DNA of 64,000 nt. Source: an uncultured Flavobacteriales bacterium. GTDB lineage: Bacteria > Bacteroidota > Bacteroidia > Flavobacteriales > Weeksellaceae. The notes beneath the pieces are model-generated. The model did not search any database. It was not told the DNA's origin and worked only from the letters and a program-made list of their open reading frames with translations. The stretch spans positions 47,878 to 111,877 of the forward strand of contig CALJKL010000063.1 in assembly GCA_937973555.1 (NCBI GenBank). The letters are read 5' to 3'. Positions 16,961 through 26,059 of the stretch are shown one piece after another; within the stretch, counting starts at the first letter, position 1, and every line of letters starts with the position of its first letter. Both the position numbers and the translations under genes were made by a program.

Positions 16961-17742
16961 AAAACCAAATGCTTCGGCAGATTGTGCAGCAATTCTGTAT
17001 TGATGATTTCTGCACAGATGGAGGGTTTTTCCCAATGACCATTATGGCCGCAATCTAAAACATAGGTTTTGATGTTTGTCTTATCCGGAATGACATTCAG
17101 TAGATTTTCTGTTTTCACGGCGTTATCATGTTTTCCAGCAATAATCAGAATTTTGGCGTCTAAATTTTCCAAAACAGAAGTTCTATCGGGTCTTTCTGCC
17201 ATGCCTAGTTGAGCGGCTTTCACACCTTCTTTGTCAGTAGATTTTGCAATTTCTTTGGCCAATTCTATTTTGCCTTCTAAAATATCTCTTTCTGTATTGC
17301 TAAAAAGATTAGGGATAGAAGTTTTTACGAAGGTGTCGAAATTTTCATCAATTATGGCAATGCTTCTTTTGCGGATATTTTTTTTCTCTTGGTCGTCTGC
17401 CAAAGTGGTAGAAAAAAATAGGGTAAGACTTTCAATATTGTCAGGATACTTTTCTGCAAAAGCCAAAGCAGTGTAACCTCCCATAGAATGTCCAATGATG
17501 TTTATTTTTTCAAGTTGAAGAAAATCTGCTATCTCTTTCACTTTTTCAGCCATAAAATCCATGGTATTTATTTCGTGGTATTTTTCAGATTTACCATGAC
17601 CGGGCAAGTCTATTTTTACCAAAAAGAAATCATTAGAAAGGTGTTTTTCCATTTCATTCCAAATGGTATTGTTTTCCATAAAACCGTGAAGTAAAATCAA
17701 GGTTTTATTTCCGTTTCCTGAAATTTCGTAATGTAGCATCAT
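16957..17742 (-). CDS. Alpha/beta-fold hydrolase
   Basis: The protein has 261 residues. LLHGFMENNTIW forms the oxyanion region, Ser86 in GHSMGGY is the nucleophile, and a histidine in CGHNGHW near residue 235 completes the triad with an Asp in the ILIIAGKHD strand. It resembles small carboxylesterases and acyl-ester hydrolases of the MenH/BioH type, but the substrate cannot be told. No signal peptide is seen. It overlaps the end of the nickel permease by four bases in convergent orientation and marks the end of the hydrogenase island. Confidence 0.88.
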   Translation of the reverse strand: MMLHYEISGNGNKTLILLHGFMENNTIWNEMEKHLSNDFFLVKIDLPGHGKSEKYHEINTMDFMAEKVKEIADFLQLEKINIIGHSMGGYTALAFAEKYPDNIESLTLFFSTTLADDQEKKNIRKRSIAIIDENFDTFVKTSIPNLFSNTERDILEGKIELAKEIAKSTDKEGVKAAQLGMAERPDRTSVLENLDAKILIIAGKHDNAVKTENLLNVIPDKTNIKTYVLDCGHNGHWEKPSICAEIINTELLHNLPKHLVF

Positions 17743-17794
17743 AAGTGACTTTTTCTCAAAGTTATAGAAAATTTTCCTTCCGCTCTGGAATATT

Positions 17795-18721
17795 TTATTT
17801 TAAAAATTCTATTACCGAAAAAAGTGAAGTGCAAGAGATTAAAATCCAAAGAAATAGACCTAATAATAGAGGTTTTAAGCCAATGTTTTTAAGGTTTTGG
17901 AAAGATAATCCGGCGCCAATAAAAAACAAGGCTACTTTTAGAAGATCCCTGGAAACTTCTGAAATGAATAAACTGAAATCTTTAAGAAAAGGTAAAAAAG
18001 TACCTGCCAAAATGGCTAAAACGAAATACCCAATAAAGTAAGGAATTTTAATTTTTTCATCACTTTTGGTGAAAACCGAAATAAGAAAAGCCAAAGGGAT
18101 AATCCAAAGCGCACGTGCCAATTTTACCGTAGTAGCCACTTGAAGGGCTTCTTTGCCATATTTACTGGCGGCACCTACTACAGAACTGGTGTCGTGGATG
18201 GCAATGGCACTCCAAATACCGAACTGGTTTTGGCTCAAATTAAAATAATGACCTATTTCCGGGAAAATAAAAAGCGCAGCGGCGTTCAATACAAATACAA
18301 TTCCCAAGGCTACAGAAGTCTGTTTGCTGTTGGCTTTTAAGATGGGTGAAACAGCAGCAATGGCACTTCCTCCACAGATGGCTGTTCCGGTGGATATAAG
18401 CAACGCGATAGTTTTGTCTAATTTTAAGATTTTGAAGAAGATCCATCCCAAGGTCATTACCAAAAGTATAGAAGAGACAGTGAAGAAAAAACCTTGGCTT
18501 CCTGCAGCAATAGCTGTTTGAAGATTGATGCCAAACCCTAGGCCAACAATAGAATATTGAAGTAGTTTTTTTACAAAAGATTCTGTTTCTATCTGTTTGT
18601 CAAAAATGTTTACAAAAACAATTCCTAAAAATAAGGCCAAAGGTGGCGATATTAATGGAGTAAAAGATAAAGCCGCAAATATGAAAAATAATATCTTGTA
18701 AAAAAGTTTTTTTGTAGGCAT
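17795..18721 (-). CDS. YeiH-family (UPF0324) putative sulfate exporter
   Basis: From the ATG at 18721 the protein has 308 residues. A longer frame starting at 18781 adds 20 residues that weaken the first helix. About ten membrane helices are present, with the family motifs SPPLALFLGIVF, GFGINL, GTAICGGSAIAAVSPI, HDTSSVVGAASKYG and LARALWIIP. This family (PF03601) is named for a proposed sulfate exporter, and its transport role is poorly proven. It is divergent from the rhodanese lipoprotein, which may point to sulfur chemistry. Confidence 0.88.
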   Translation of the reverse strand: MPTKKLFYKILFFIFAALSFTPLISPPLALFLGIVFVNIFDKQIETESFVKKLLQYSIVGLGFGINLQTAIAAGSQGFFFTVSSILLVMTLGWIFFKILKLDKTIALLISTGTAICGGSAIAAVSPILKANSKQTSVALGIVFVLNAAALFIFPEIGHYFNLSQNQFGIWSAIAIHDTSSVVGAASKYGKEALQVATTVKLARALWIIPLAFLISVFTKSDEKIKIPYFIGYFVLAILAGTFLPFLKDFSLFISEVSRDLLKVALFFIGAGLSFQNLKNIGLKPLLLGLFLWILISCTSLFSVIEFLK

Positions 18722-18804
18722 ACTTTTATAGTCAAATGCAAAAATATTTAAAAAAAAATTAACACTTGTGACTTTAGTCACTTCAGAGTATTGTGCAAAT
18801 TAAA

Positions 18805-18812
18805 TATTTTTG
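18805..18812 (+). promoter_or_regulatory. Possible -7 box of the rhodanese gene
   Basis: TATTTTTG fits TAnnTTTG and lies 14 bases before the ATG at 18827. A -33 element is not clear. Confidence 0.4.
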
Positions 18813-18826
18813 CTTAAAATTAATTC

Positions 18827-19213
18827 ATGAAAAAGAAAATTTTAATTGTATCAAGTATTGTTTTTCTGGTTTTGGGGGCACAATGTTCTTCTCCTAAAAC
18901 AATGGAAGAAAGCACTCAAAAACAACAGGTGAAACAAATATCTATTAAAGAACAAATGGCAAAAGGGGGTTTTTTGGTAGATGTAAGAACGCGAGAAGAA
19001 TTTGAAACAGGAAGCGTAAAAGGCGCGGTGAACATTCCTCTATATGAAATTGAAAACAGAATAGATGAATTTAAAGGGAAACCTTATGTTATTCTTTTTT
19101 GTAGAAGTGGTCATAGAGCAGGTATTGCCAAATCACTATTGGAAAGTAAAGGAATATCCAATGTTACCAACGGGATAAATGCTGATACCATTAAAGCAGA
19201 ATTGTCTAAATAA
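18827..19213 (+). CDS. Rhodanese-like domain lipoprotein
   Basis: The protein has 128 residues. A lipoprotein signal ends in LGAQC (Cys20). The rhodanese domain covers about 36-127, with VDVRTREEFETG, the cyclophilin-like AVNIPLYE turn and the active loop CRSGHRAG with Cys92. The short one-domain form usually handles sulfane sulfur or acts as a periplasmic redox protein. A single gene with its own promoter; a strong terminator follows. Confidence 0.92.
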   Translation: MKKKILIVSSIVFLVLGAQCSSPKTMEESTQKQQVKQISIKEQMAKGGFLVDVRTREEFETGSVKGAVNIPLYEIENRIDEFKGKPYVILFCRSGHRAGIAKSLLESKGISNVTNGINADTIKAELSK

Positions 19214-19283
19214 GAAACACAAAAACACAATTGAAATAAGACACAAATGATGGAAAGAGCCTTAGTTCTCAATGCTCTTTACA

Positions 19284-19320
19284 AAAAACGCTTTCAGATT
19301 TACCTGAAAGCGTTTTTAAA
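19284..19320. terminator. Bidirectional terminator between rhodanese gene and dsbD
   Basis: Bases 19284-19297 and 19304-19317 form a perfect 14-bp stem with a 6-base loop. It is flanked by A-run and T-run and so can serve both convergent genes. Confidence 0.85.
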
Positions 19321-19335
19321 TTTTATAGTTAAAAA

Positions 19336-21369
19336 TTATTTTTGTTTCTTAAAATATCCGATTCCGCAGTCCAAGAATTTTTTGAAATCTTCCTTACTCA
19401 TATATCCTGAAACCGGGGTGTTGATGACCTTTCCTTCTGGGGTTACTAAAACATAGTGCGGCTGGGAATTATTGTTGAAATTCACCTGCTGAAAAAGGCT
19501 CCATTTGTCACCAATGGTTTTTACTTTTTTAAACTGGCCATTTCCCATATCAATTCTGGTTTGTTCTCCTTCAGGCAATTCTTCTTTATCATCTACATAC
19601 AATGAAGCCAGCACCACTTCGTTTTGAAGAGTAGGCAAAACATCTGGTTCGCTCCAGACAAATTCTTCCATTTTTCTGCAGTTTTCGCAACCATATCCTG
19701 TGAAATCTATCAAAACCGGTTTGTTTTCTTTTTTAGCCAATTCTATAGCTTTAAAATAATCATGCTCCGGATGCATGCCCAGAATGCCGTCTTTTTCATC
19801 GTGAAAATAGCTCACGTTAATAGGTGGCAGAATGCCAGAAAGCATTTGCAATTTTGGTCTTTCTGAAGGAATTAATCCTTGAATCAAATAAATGATAAAT
19901 CCAAAACCCAATAAACCGATTATTTTTCTTGAAGTAGATATTTTTTGATTTTTATCGTCATGTGGGAATTTTATTTTTCCAAACAGATATAGCGTTAATC
20001 CTATGGTGATAATGATCCAAATAATGATGAACAACTCTCGTTTCAGCAAAAATGTTTTAGAAACCAGATCTGCTTTTGAGAGGAATTTAAGAGCTAAAGC
20101 CAATTCTATAAAGCCCAAAACTACCTTTACGGTATTCATCCAGCCGCCAGATTTTGGCAAACTTTGCAATGCTTGCGGAAATAAAGCCAACAAACCAAAA
20201 ACAATGGCCCAACTTAATCCAAAACCTGCTAATGCAAACGTGAGCAACAACGGAATATTCCGCGAACTGGTAGCAACGCCTCCCAGTAAACTTCCTAAAA
20301 TAGGTCCGGTACACGAAAATGAAACAATGACCAAGGTAAGTGCCATGAAGAAAATCCCAACCATTCCGCCTGCCTCTTCTGCTCTAGAAGACTTATTGGC
20401 TACCCAACTTGGAAGGGTAATGTCATAATATCCAAAGAAACTCAAAGCAAAAAATAAGAAGATGCCGAAGAAGAATACATTCAGCCAAATATTGGTGGAA
20501 ATCTGATTGAAAATATTTCCTGAAATTCCATCAATAATATGAAAAGGAACACTCAGCAATACAAAAATTACCAAGATGAAAAATCCATATACAAAAGCAT
20601 CTCTTCTGCCTTTGCCTTTATCTTTTTGTCCTTTGGTGAAAAAAGAAACCGTAAGCGGAATCATTGGGAAAACACAAGGAGTGAGCAATGCAATCATACC
20701 GCCTAGAAATCCTAAAATAAAAATCCAAAGGTTGCTACTTTTGTTTTCTGTTTTCATATCCCCACAATCAGTTAAAGGGTTTTTGAAATCCAAAGAAGAA
20801 ACTTTAAGACCTTCTTGTTTTTTCTCAGAGGTCATCATTCCTATTTTAGAAGGAATATTTTGTGCTGTTTGTAAACTGTCTTTATTTTTGTTTTCCTCTG
20901 TTTTGGCTAAACTGTTGCCATTTATTTTCTTCTCAAATTCTAGCGTTTCTGGAGCCAAACATACTTTGTCATTACAGGTTTGGAAGGTAAATTCTGCGCC
21001 TACAACCGCTCCTTTATCCGGATTTTTGAGTTTAAATTTCTGCTTGAAAACAGCATTGGTAGATAAGAAAGTAAGATCTGCCCCGAAGGCTTCGGAAAAT
21101 TCTGTGTGTTTTTTCCCAATCTCCTGAGACTTCCCAATTAACTGAATGTCTTTGGATGTTAATTTGAATTCAGTAGGAATGGCTCCTACATCAGGGTTGA
21201 TATCTTTAGAATAAATATGCCAGCCATTTTCTATTTTGGCGGTAACCACAGCTTCGTATTCATCATTGCCAAGAAGCTTAATGTCATAATTAAGTTTTAC
21301 TTTTTTTTCAACCTGTGCCGATATAAAATGGGAAATAAAAAGTAAGAATATAAAAGTAAGTTTCTTCAT
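19336..21369 (-). CDS. dsbD: Thiol:disulfide interchange protein DsbD
   Basis: The protein has 677 residues and a signal peptide. The N-terminal periplasmic domain (to about 150) contains FTFQTCNDKVCLAP with the cysteine pair. The membrane domain has about eight helices, with the first cysteine in LTPCVFPMIPL and the second in FSCTGPILGSLLGG. The C-terminal thioredoxin domain carries GYGCENC. Electrons from cytoplasmic thioredoxin pass through these three pairs to periplasmic partners such as DsbC-like and cytochrome c maturation proteins. It converges on the rhodanese gene. Confidence 0.94.
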   Translation of the reverse strand: MKKLTFIFLLFISHFISAQVEKKVKLNYDIKLLGNDEYEAVVTAKIENGWHIYSKDINPDVGAIPTEFKLTSKDIQLIGKSQEIGKKHTEFSEAFGADLTFLSTNAVFKQKFKLKNPDKGAVVGAEFTFQTCNDKVCLAPETLEFEKKINGNSLAKTEENKNKDSLQTAQNIPSKIGMMTSEKKQEGLKVSSLDFKNPLTDCGDMKTENKSSNLWIFILGFLGGMIALLTPCVFPMIPLTVSFFTKGQKDKGKGRRDAFVYGFFILVIFVLLSVPFHIIDGISGNIFNQISTNIWLNVFFFGIFLFFALSFFGYYDITLPSWVANKSSRAEEAGGMVGIFFMALTLVIVSFSCTGPILGSLLGGVATSSRNIPLLLTFALAGFGLSWAIVFGLLALFPQALQSLPKSGGWMNTVKVVLGFIELALALKFLSKADLVSKTFLLKRELFIIIWIIITIGLTLYLFGKIKFPHDDKNQKISTSRKIIGLLGFGFIIYLIQGLIPSERPKLQMLSGILPPINVSYFHDEKDGILGMHPEHDYFKAIELAKKENKPVLIDFTGYGCENCRKMEEFVWSEPDVLPTLQNEVVLASLYVDDKEELPEGEQTRIDMGNGQFKKVKTIGDKWSLFQQVNFNNNSQPHYVLVTPEGKVINTPVSGYMSKEDFKKFLDCGIGYFKKQK

Positions 21370-21446
21370 TTATTCAAATTTATAAGATTATAAACTGTAT
21401 TATAATTTTGGGTTTAGATATTTAATTAAACAGATATTTAACCAAT

Positions 21447-22376
21447 TTATTTTTTCACACAAAGCAATTCTTTTCTTTTTATATGAACTTCAAAGGAGTT
21501 GCTTCTGAAAAATTTACCATTTTCTGCATGCAGCACTTTTTCAATTTCTATGCCGCTAAATCCAAGTTTTCTAATGATTTCAATGGCCAAAACTTTGTCT
21601 TTTTGCAATAGTTTTTCTTTATCCAGAATAAACTCTTGTTCGTCTCCACTAATGAATACGTCTTCAAAACTTGTGTCTATTTGATTTTGATAAAATTGAT
21701 TTACCTTGTTGAGATGAGAAAGACTTTCTTGAAATGATGTGAGAAAATTAGGGAATATTTCTAGGATGTTTGGAGCTAGATTATTCCTTACTCTATTTCT
21801 AAGATAATCGCTTTTTAAGTTGCTTTGGTCTTCTCTAAATTCAATATGGTGTTCTTTTGCAAAATCATAAATTTCTTTTTTAGAAAAATCTAATAAAGGC
21901 CTTATGATTTTGTTTTCGTTTTTTGGAATGCCGCTTAATCCTTTGATGCCAGAACCTCTGGAAAGATTGATAAAGAATGTCTCTAATTCATCATTTAAAT
22001 GATGAGCAGTGACTATAAAATCAAGTTTTTCCTTCTCCAAGATATCAAAAAAGAACTGGTATCTAATGTCTCTTGCCCAGTTTTGAAGAGACTTCATTTC
22101 AGATTTTTCTTCTTCAGAAATATCTTTTATATGAATTTTAATGTTGTGGTTCTTACAAAAATCTTCTACTAATTTTTGATCTAGATTAGAATCTTCTCCT
22201 CTAAAATGGTAATTGACATGAGCAATTTCAAAGGATAAATTGCTTTGTGTAAAGAGATAGGCCAATACCATAGAATCTACTCCGCCACTTATAGCCAAAA
22301 GAAATTTTTTAGCAAAAATATCATCTGCTAATAAATTTAAATATTCTCTAAGACTATTAATGTTGCCCAAAACCAA
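21447..22376 (-). CDS. tilS: tRNA(Ile)-lysidine synthase TilS
   Basis: The protein has 309 residues from a TTG at 22376. The PP-loop motif SGGVDS is at residues 30-35, and the next ATG lies inside it, so a non-ATG start is required. Also visible are HVNYHFRGEDSNLD, TAHHLNDELETFF, SRGSGIKGLSGI and the RNRVRNNLAPNI motif. It changes C34 of the tRNA-Ile(CAU) anticodon to lysidine with ATP. It is shorter than E. coli TilS, mainly at the C-terminus. A TAnnTTTG box lies only about ten bases upstream of the start, so the leader is very short. Confidence 0.93.
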   Translation of the reverse strand: MVLGNINSLREYLNLLADDIFAKKFLLAISGGVDSMVLAYLFTQSNLSFEIAHVNYHFRGEDSNLDQKLVEDFCKNHNIKIHIKDISEEEKSEMKSLQNWARDIRYQFFFDILEKEKLDFIVTAHHLNDELETFFINLSRGSGIKGLSGIPKNENKIIRPLLDFSKKEIYDFAKEHHIEFREDQSNLKSDYLRNRVRNNLAPNILEIFPNFLTSFQESLSHLNKVNQFYQNQIDTSFEDVFISGDEQEFILDKEKLLQKDKVLAIEIIRKLGFSGIEIEKVLHAENGKFFRSNSFEVHIKRKELLCVKK

Positions 22377-22386
22377 TACTTTTGAG

Positions 22387-22394
22387 CAAAGATA
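22387..22394 (-). promoter_or_regulatory. -7 box (TATCTTTG) of tilS
   Basis: The minus-strand TATCTTTG fits TAnnTTTG. It lies back to back with the ompA-like gene's box at 22418-22425, so the two divergent promoters share under 50 bases. Confidence 0.5.
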
Positions 22395-22417
22395 ATTCTA
22401 ATAATAAAACAATTTTG

Positions 22418-22425
22418 TACTTTTG
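22418..22425 (+). promoter_or_regulatory. -7 box (TACTTTTG) of the OmpA-family lipoprotein gene
   Basis: TACTTTTG fits TAnnTTTG and precedes the ATG at 22456 by 30 bases. Confidence 0.5.
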
Positions 22426-22455
22426 TCGTTAATAAATTTAAAAAAATAAATTTTT

Positions 22456-23292
22456 ATGAAAATCTTCAAAATTTTTGCTGTTGCAGTTATGGCAATTTCG
22501 CTTACCTCTTGTGTGAGCAAAAAACAGTATGATGCATTGAATCTTAATTACAAACAATGTGTGGAAAGTGCTGGCGAAAGACAAAGACAAATTCAAGATT
22601 TGCAGTCTGCTAATGCAGGTTTGACCAGCGAAAACAATTTATTGAAAGATCAAAACAACGCTCTTAAGTCTTCTTTAGATGCTTGTTTATCAAATACCGG
22701 TAAATCATCTGCCAATATTGATAAGTTGATTGGAGAAATTAATGCATCTAATGATTACATTAAAAAACTAATTGCATCTAATGCTAAAAACGATAGTTTG
22801 AATCTTGCATTATCTAATAAATTAAAACGTTCTTTGGATAATGTTACCGATCAAGATGTACAGGTAAAAGTGTTAAAAGGAGTAGTAATGATTTCTTTAT
22901 CTGATAAGATGTTATACAAATCTGGAGATTATGATATTTTACCGGCTGCACAAGAAGTGCTAGGCAAAGTGGCTAAAGTAATCAACGATTATGACAAATA
23001 CTCTGTATTGATTGAAGGAAATACAGACAATGTAGCATTAAGTTCTGCAAATCTTCCAAAAGACAACTGGGATTTATCTGCCCTTAGAGCAACTTCTGTA
23101 GCGAAAGTGTTACAAAGTAAATTTGGTGTAGATCCTGCAAGGATTACCGCTGGAGGTAGAAGTGAGTACAATCCTAAAACAACTAACATGAGTGTTTCTG
23201 GAAGAGCGGAAAACCGTAGAACAGAAATCATCATCATGCCTAAGTTGGATGAGTTTATGAAATTAATGGACATCGCTCCAGTTAAAAAATAA
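22456..23292 (+). CDS. OmpA-family outer-membrane lipoprotein
   Basis: The protein has 278 residues. A lipoprotein signal ends in SLTSC (Cys19). Residues about 25-125 form a coiled coil rich in Q, N, L and K. The C-terminal OmpA-like peptidoglycan-binding domain (about 150-270) shows LIEGNTDN, LSALRATSVAKVL, ITAGGRSEYNP and GRAENRRTEI. It should tie the outer membrane to the cell wall. A single gene with its own promoter and a strong terminator, which suggests steady expression. Confidence 0.93.
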   Translation: MKIFKIFAVAVMAISLTSCVSKKQYDALNLNYKQCVESAGERQRQIQDLQSANAGLTSENNLLKDQNNALKSSLDACLSNTGKSSANIDKLIGEINASNDYIKKLIASNAKNDSLNLALSNKLKRSLDNVTDQDVQVKVLKGVVMISLSDKMLYKSGDYDILPAAQEVLGKVAKVINDYDKYSVLIEGNTDNVALSSANLPKDNWDLSALRATSVAKVLQSKFGVDPARITAGGRSEYNPKTTNMSVSGRAENRRTEIIIMPKLDEFMKLMDIAPVKK

Positions 23293-23312
23293 AAGTCTAA
23301 GACTTTCATAAG

Positions 23313-23337
23313 ACCCCGATTTATTCGGGGTTTTTTT
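23313..23337 (+). terminator. Terminator after the OmpA-family gene
   Basis: ACCCCGA pairs with TCGGGGT around a 5-base loop and is followed by a T-run. It lies 20 bases past the stop. Confidence 0.9.
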
Positions 23338-23405
23338 ATGTTTTAATTTAAAATCTTTAAATTTGAAAATTAATTGGTTTTCATTAACCGTTGATTTTGT
23401 AAATA

Positions 23406-24056
23406 ATGAGTTATTTTGAAGAACTGCATCCAGAAATGGACCGCTACTTGGAAGATATGGCTTCAGCAGAACCAGAAATTCTGAAACGTCTCCGTAAAGA
23501 AACGTATCAGAAAACTACGCAGCCTCATATGATTTCAGGATATCTTCAAGGAAGATTTTTGTCGTTAGTATCTAAGATGGTTTCACCTAAAACTATTCTG
23601 GAGATTGGCACCTTTACCGGATATGCCACTCTTTGTTTGGCTGAAGGATTGCAAAAAGAAGGGAAGTTGGTGACGCTGGATGTTAATGAAGATTTAGCCT
23701 ATTTGCCGAGAAAATATTTTGGAGAAAGCGAATTCAATAATCAGATAGAATTCCGGTTAGAAAACGCTTTGGATTATCTTAAAAAAAATGAAGACTATTC
23801 AACGTTTGATTTAATCTTTATTGATGCAGATAAAGAAAATTATGCCGAATACATGAAACTGGTGAAACCAAAAATGAAGTCAGGCAGTTTATTGATGGTA
23901 GACAATGTTCTATGGTATGGAAAAGTATTGGATGAAGGAGGCAACAAGCAGACAGAGCAAATAAAAAAAGTAAATGAATTACTGGCCGAAGATCTAGATT
24001 TCGAAAACGTGATTTTACCTTTGCGAGACGGGATTCATTTGGTAAGAAAAAAATAA
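23406..24056 (+). CDS. SAM-dependent O-methyltransferase (family 3)
   Basis: The protein has 216 residues. LEIGTFTGYATLCLA is the SAM-binding glycine motif, VTLDVNEDLAYLPRKYF the acidic second motif, LIFIDADKENYAEYM the metal-binding acidic segment, and LLMVDNVLWYGKV the fourth motif. These define the class I, cation-dependent family that includes catechol and caffeoyl-CoA O-methyltransferases. The natural acceptor cannot be told. It is followed closely by the NlpC/P60 and waaA genes in the same direction. Confidence 0.92.
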   Translation: MSYFEELHPEMDRYLEDMASAEPEILKRLRKETYQKTTQPHMISGYLQGRFLSLVSKMVSPKTILEIGTFTGYATLCLAEGLQKEGKLVTLDVNEDLAYLPRKYFGESEFNNQIEFRLENALDYLKKNEDYSTFDLIFIDADKENYAEYMKLVKPKMKSGSLLMVDNVLWYGKVLDEGGNKQTEQIKKVNELLAEDLDFENVILPLRDGIHLVRKK

Positions 24057-24106
24057 AGTGGTAAAAGAAATTAGCGTTTCGCTTTTTCTTTCAATTGATA
24101 AACATT

Positions 24107-24811
24107 ATGGAAAAACACTACTGCAGCATAGCCGTTTCGCCTTTAAGAGCAGAGAATTCTGAAAAATCTGAGATGGTTTCTCAAATTCTTTATGGTGAAA
24201 TTTGTGAAATAATAGAGTCAGAAGGTGATTTTAGCAAAATTAGAATGGAGTTTGATGGATATGAAGGCTGGTGCAATTCATCCGTTTTGAAAAAACAGAC
24301 GCATGATACTGCTAAAAATATTATTGCCCAACCTTATGGCGTTTTTGATTTGCCTGAAGGGAAAAGCCTCTTGTCTTTAGGAAGCGAAGTAGAGTTTGCT
24401 ACAGAGAACAACCTCATTCATCATGATATCAGAGAAAGTTTGGTAGAAACTGCCAAAAAATTCTTGAATGTTCCCTTTTTATGGGGAGGCAGAAGTTTTT
24501 TTGGAGTTGATGATAGCGGTTTTGTGCAGTTGGTGTATAAATTACACGGTATTCATTTGCCAAGAGATCCTGAGCAACAGGCGCTTCAGGGGGTATCAAG
24601 AGATTTTGTAGAAGAAAGCGAGCCGGGAGACTTGGCTTTTTTTGAGGACAAAGAAGGCCATATTATCCATGTTGGGATTGTGTTGTCACCTTTTGAAATC
24701 ATCCACGCCCATGGAAAAGTAAGAATTGATTCATTAGATTTTTCAGGAATTTATAATGCCGAACAAAATAAGCATACCCACAAATTAAGATTTGTGAAGA
24801 CGGTGATTTAA
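24107..24811 (+). CDS. NlpC/P60-family protein with SH3 domain, catalytic Cys replaced by Asp
   Basis: From the ATG at 24107 the protein has 234 residues; a TTG at 24095 is possible but unneeded. Residues about 5-60 form a bacterial SH3 domain with GEICEIIE and GYEGWC. The NlpC/P60 domain covers about 110-234, with VPFLWGGRS, the histidine strand HIIHVGIVL (His188) and IIHAHGKVRID. In active family members the nucleophile is the Cys of D-C-S-G-F. Here the motif reads VDDSGFVQ, so residue 136 is Asp (codon GAT at 24512-24514). No signal peptide is seen. It is probably a binding or regulatory protein of cell-wall peptides instead of a working peptidase. Confidence 0.9.
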   Translation: MEKHYCSIAVSPLRAENSEKSEMVSQILYGEICEIIESEGDFSKIRMEFDGYEGWCNSSVLKKQTHDTAKNIIAQPYGVFDLPEGKSLLSLGSEVEFATENNLIHHDIRESLVETAKKFLNVPFLWGGRSFFGVDDSGFVQLVYKLHGIHLPRDPEQQALQGVSRDFVEESEPGDLAFFEDKEGHIIHVGIVLSPFEIIHAHGKVRIDSLDFSGIYNAEQNKHTHKLRFVKTVI

Positions 24812-24823
24812 TCTTTTTTTACA

Positions 24824-26059
24824 TTGAAATTTCTTTACAACATATTCATTTTTTTTCTTGAAATCGCATTCAGGGTTTTGTCTTTGTTTAATAACAAGAT
24901 TAAAAGAGGATTGGAGGGAAGAAAGCAGTCACTAGAAATTGTAAAATCGAAAATAAAACAAAAAGACAAAGTCATCTGGATGCATGCCGCCAGTTTAGGA
25001 GAATATGAGCAAGGTTTGCCGGTTTTGGAAAAACTGAAAGAACAGCATCCTAATTATAAAATTTTGGTGACGTTTTTTTCACCATCAGGATATGACAATG
25101 TGGTCAAAAAACATCACATAGCAGATGTTATCTGTTATTTGCCTTTTGATAGAAAATCTAAAATTTCTGAATTTATAAAAGCCGTTCATCCCGAAATTTT
25201 CTTCACTGTAAAATATGATTTTTGGTATCATCTTTTGGAAGAATTAAAAATTCAAAAAGCTAAAGTTTTTGTGGTTTCGGCGTTGTTCTATGAGACCCAG
25301 TCGTATTTTAAATTCTATGGCAAGTGGTTTGTGCAGCAACTTCAAAAAAATGTGGATTGGATTTTTCATCAAACCAAACATTCTTATGTGTTGGCCAAAA
25401 GCATTGGTTTAACAAAAGCTTCCGTTTCGGGGGATACCCGTTTCGATAGGGTAAAGCAGATTAAAGTAAGGGATAATTCCGTGGAATTTATTGATGAATT
25501 TAAAGCCGATAAAAAACTTCTGGTCTTTGGCAGTTCTTGGGAAGCAGAGGAAAAAATAGCCTTGATGTTGTCCCCCAAAATAAAGGATTTTAAAATCATG
25601 ATTGCTCCACATGATTTAAAAAGGGTAGACCATTTGCAGAAAATTTTCCCAACAGCAATTCTATATTCAAAAATCACTTCTAATGCCCACCTTCTAACAT
25701 CCAATGTCCTTATTATAGACTGTATAGGTTTATTATCCAAAATCTACAGTTACGCAGATATGGCTTTTGTGGGAGGAGGTTTTCACAGTAAAGGCCTTCA
25801 CAATATATTAGAGGCAGCCACTTTTGGCGTTCCGGTATTCTTTGGGGGTCACTACAAAAAGAATCCCGAAGCGGATGCATTGATTGCCCAAAACGGCGGA
25901 AAAGCATTTTCGGATGAATGGTCGGCAGTTGATTTTATTTCAAAGCTTTCAAAAGATACTGAAATGATGAATGCCATGGGTGAAAATGCAGGCAATTTTA
26001 TCCATCAACAACCCAATGCCACCGAAATTATTTTAAAGAAAATTTCGGAAATCAATTAA
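24824..26059 (+). CDS. waaA: 3-deoxy-D-manno-octulosonic acid transferase
   Basis: The protein has 411 residues from a TTG at 24824, 12 bases after the previous stop. An N-terminal membrane helix is followed by the GT-B fold of WaaA/KdtA: VIWMHAASLGEYEQGLPVL, the VTFFSPSGYD segment, YDFWYHLL, FGSSWEAEE, and the C-terminal AFVGGGFHSKGLHNILEAA and PVFFGGHYKKNPEA. It adds Kdo from CMP-Kdo to the lipid A precursor at the inner membrane. Its end overlaps the convergent glycosyltransferase gene by eight bases. Confidence 0.95.
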   Translation: MKFLYNIFIFFLEIAFRVLSLFNNKIKRGLEGRKQSLEIVKSKIKQKDKVIWMHAASLGEYEQGLPVLEKLKEQHPNYKILVTFFSPSGYDNVVKKHHIADVICYLPFDRKSKISEFIKAVHPEIFFTVKYDFWYHLLEELKIQKAKVFVVSALFYETQSYFKFYGKWFVQQLQKNVDWIFHQTKHSYVLAKSIGLTKASVSGDTRFDRVKQIKVRDNSVEFIDEFKADKKLLVFGSSWEAEEKIALMLSPKIKDFKIMIAPHDLKRVDHLQKIFPTAILYSKITSNAHLLTSNVLIIDCIGLLSKIYSYADMAFVGGGFHSKGLHNILEAATFGVPVFFGGHYKKNPEADALIAQNGGKAFSDEWSAVDFISKLSKDTEMMNAMGENAGNFIHQQPNATEIILKKISEIN

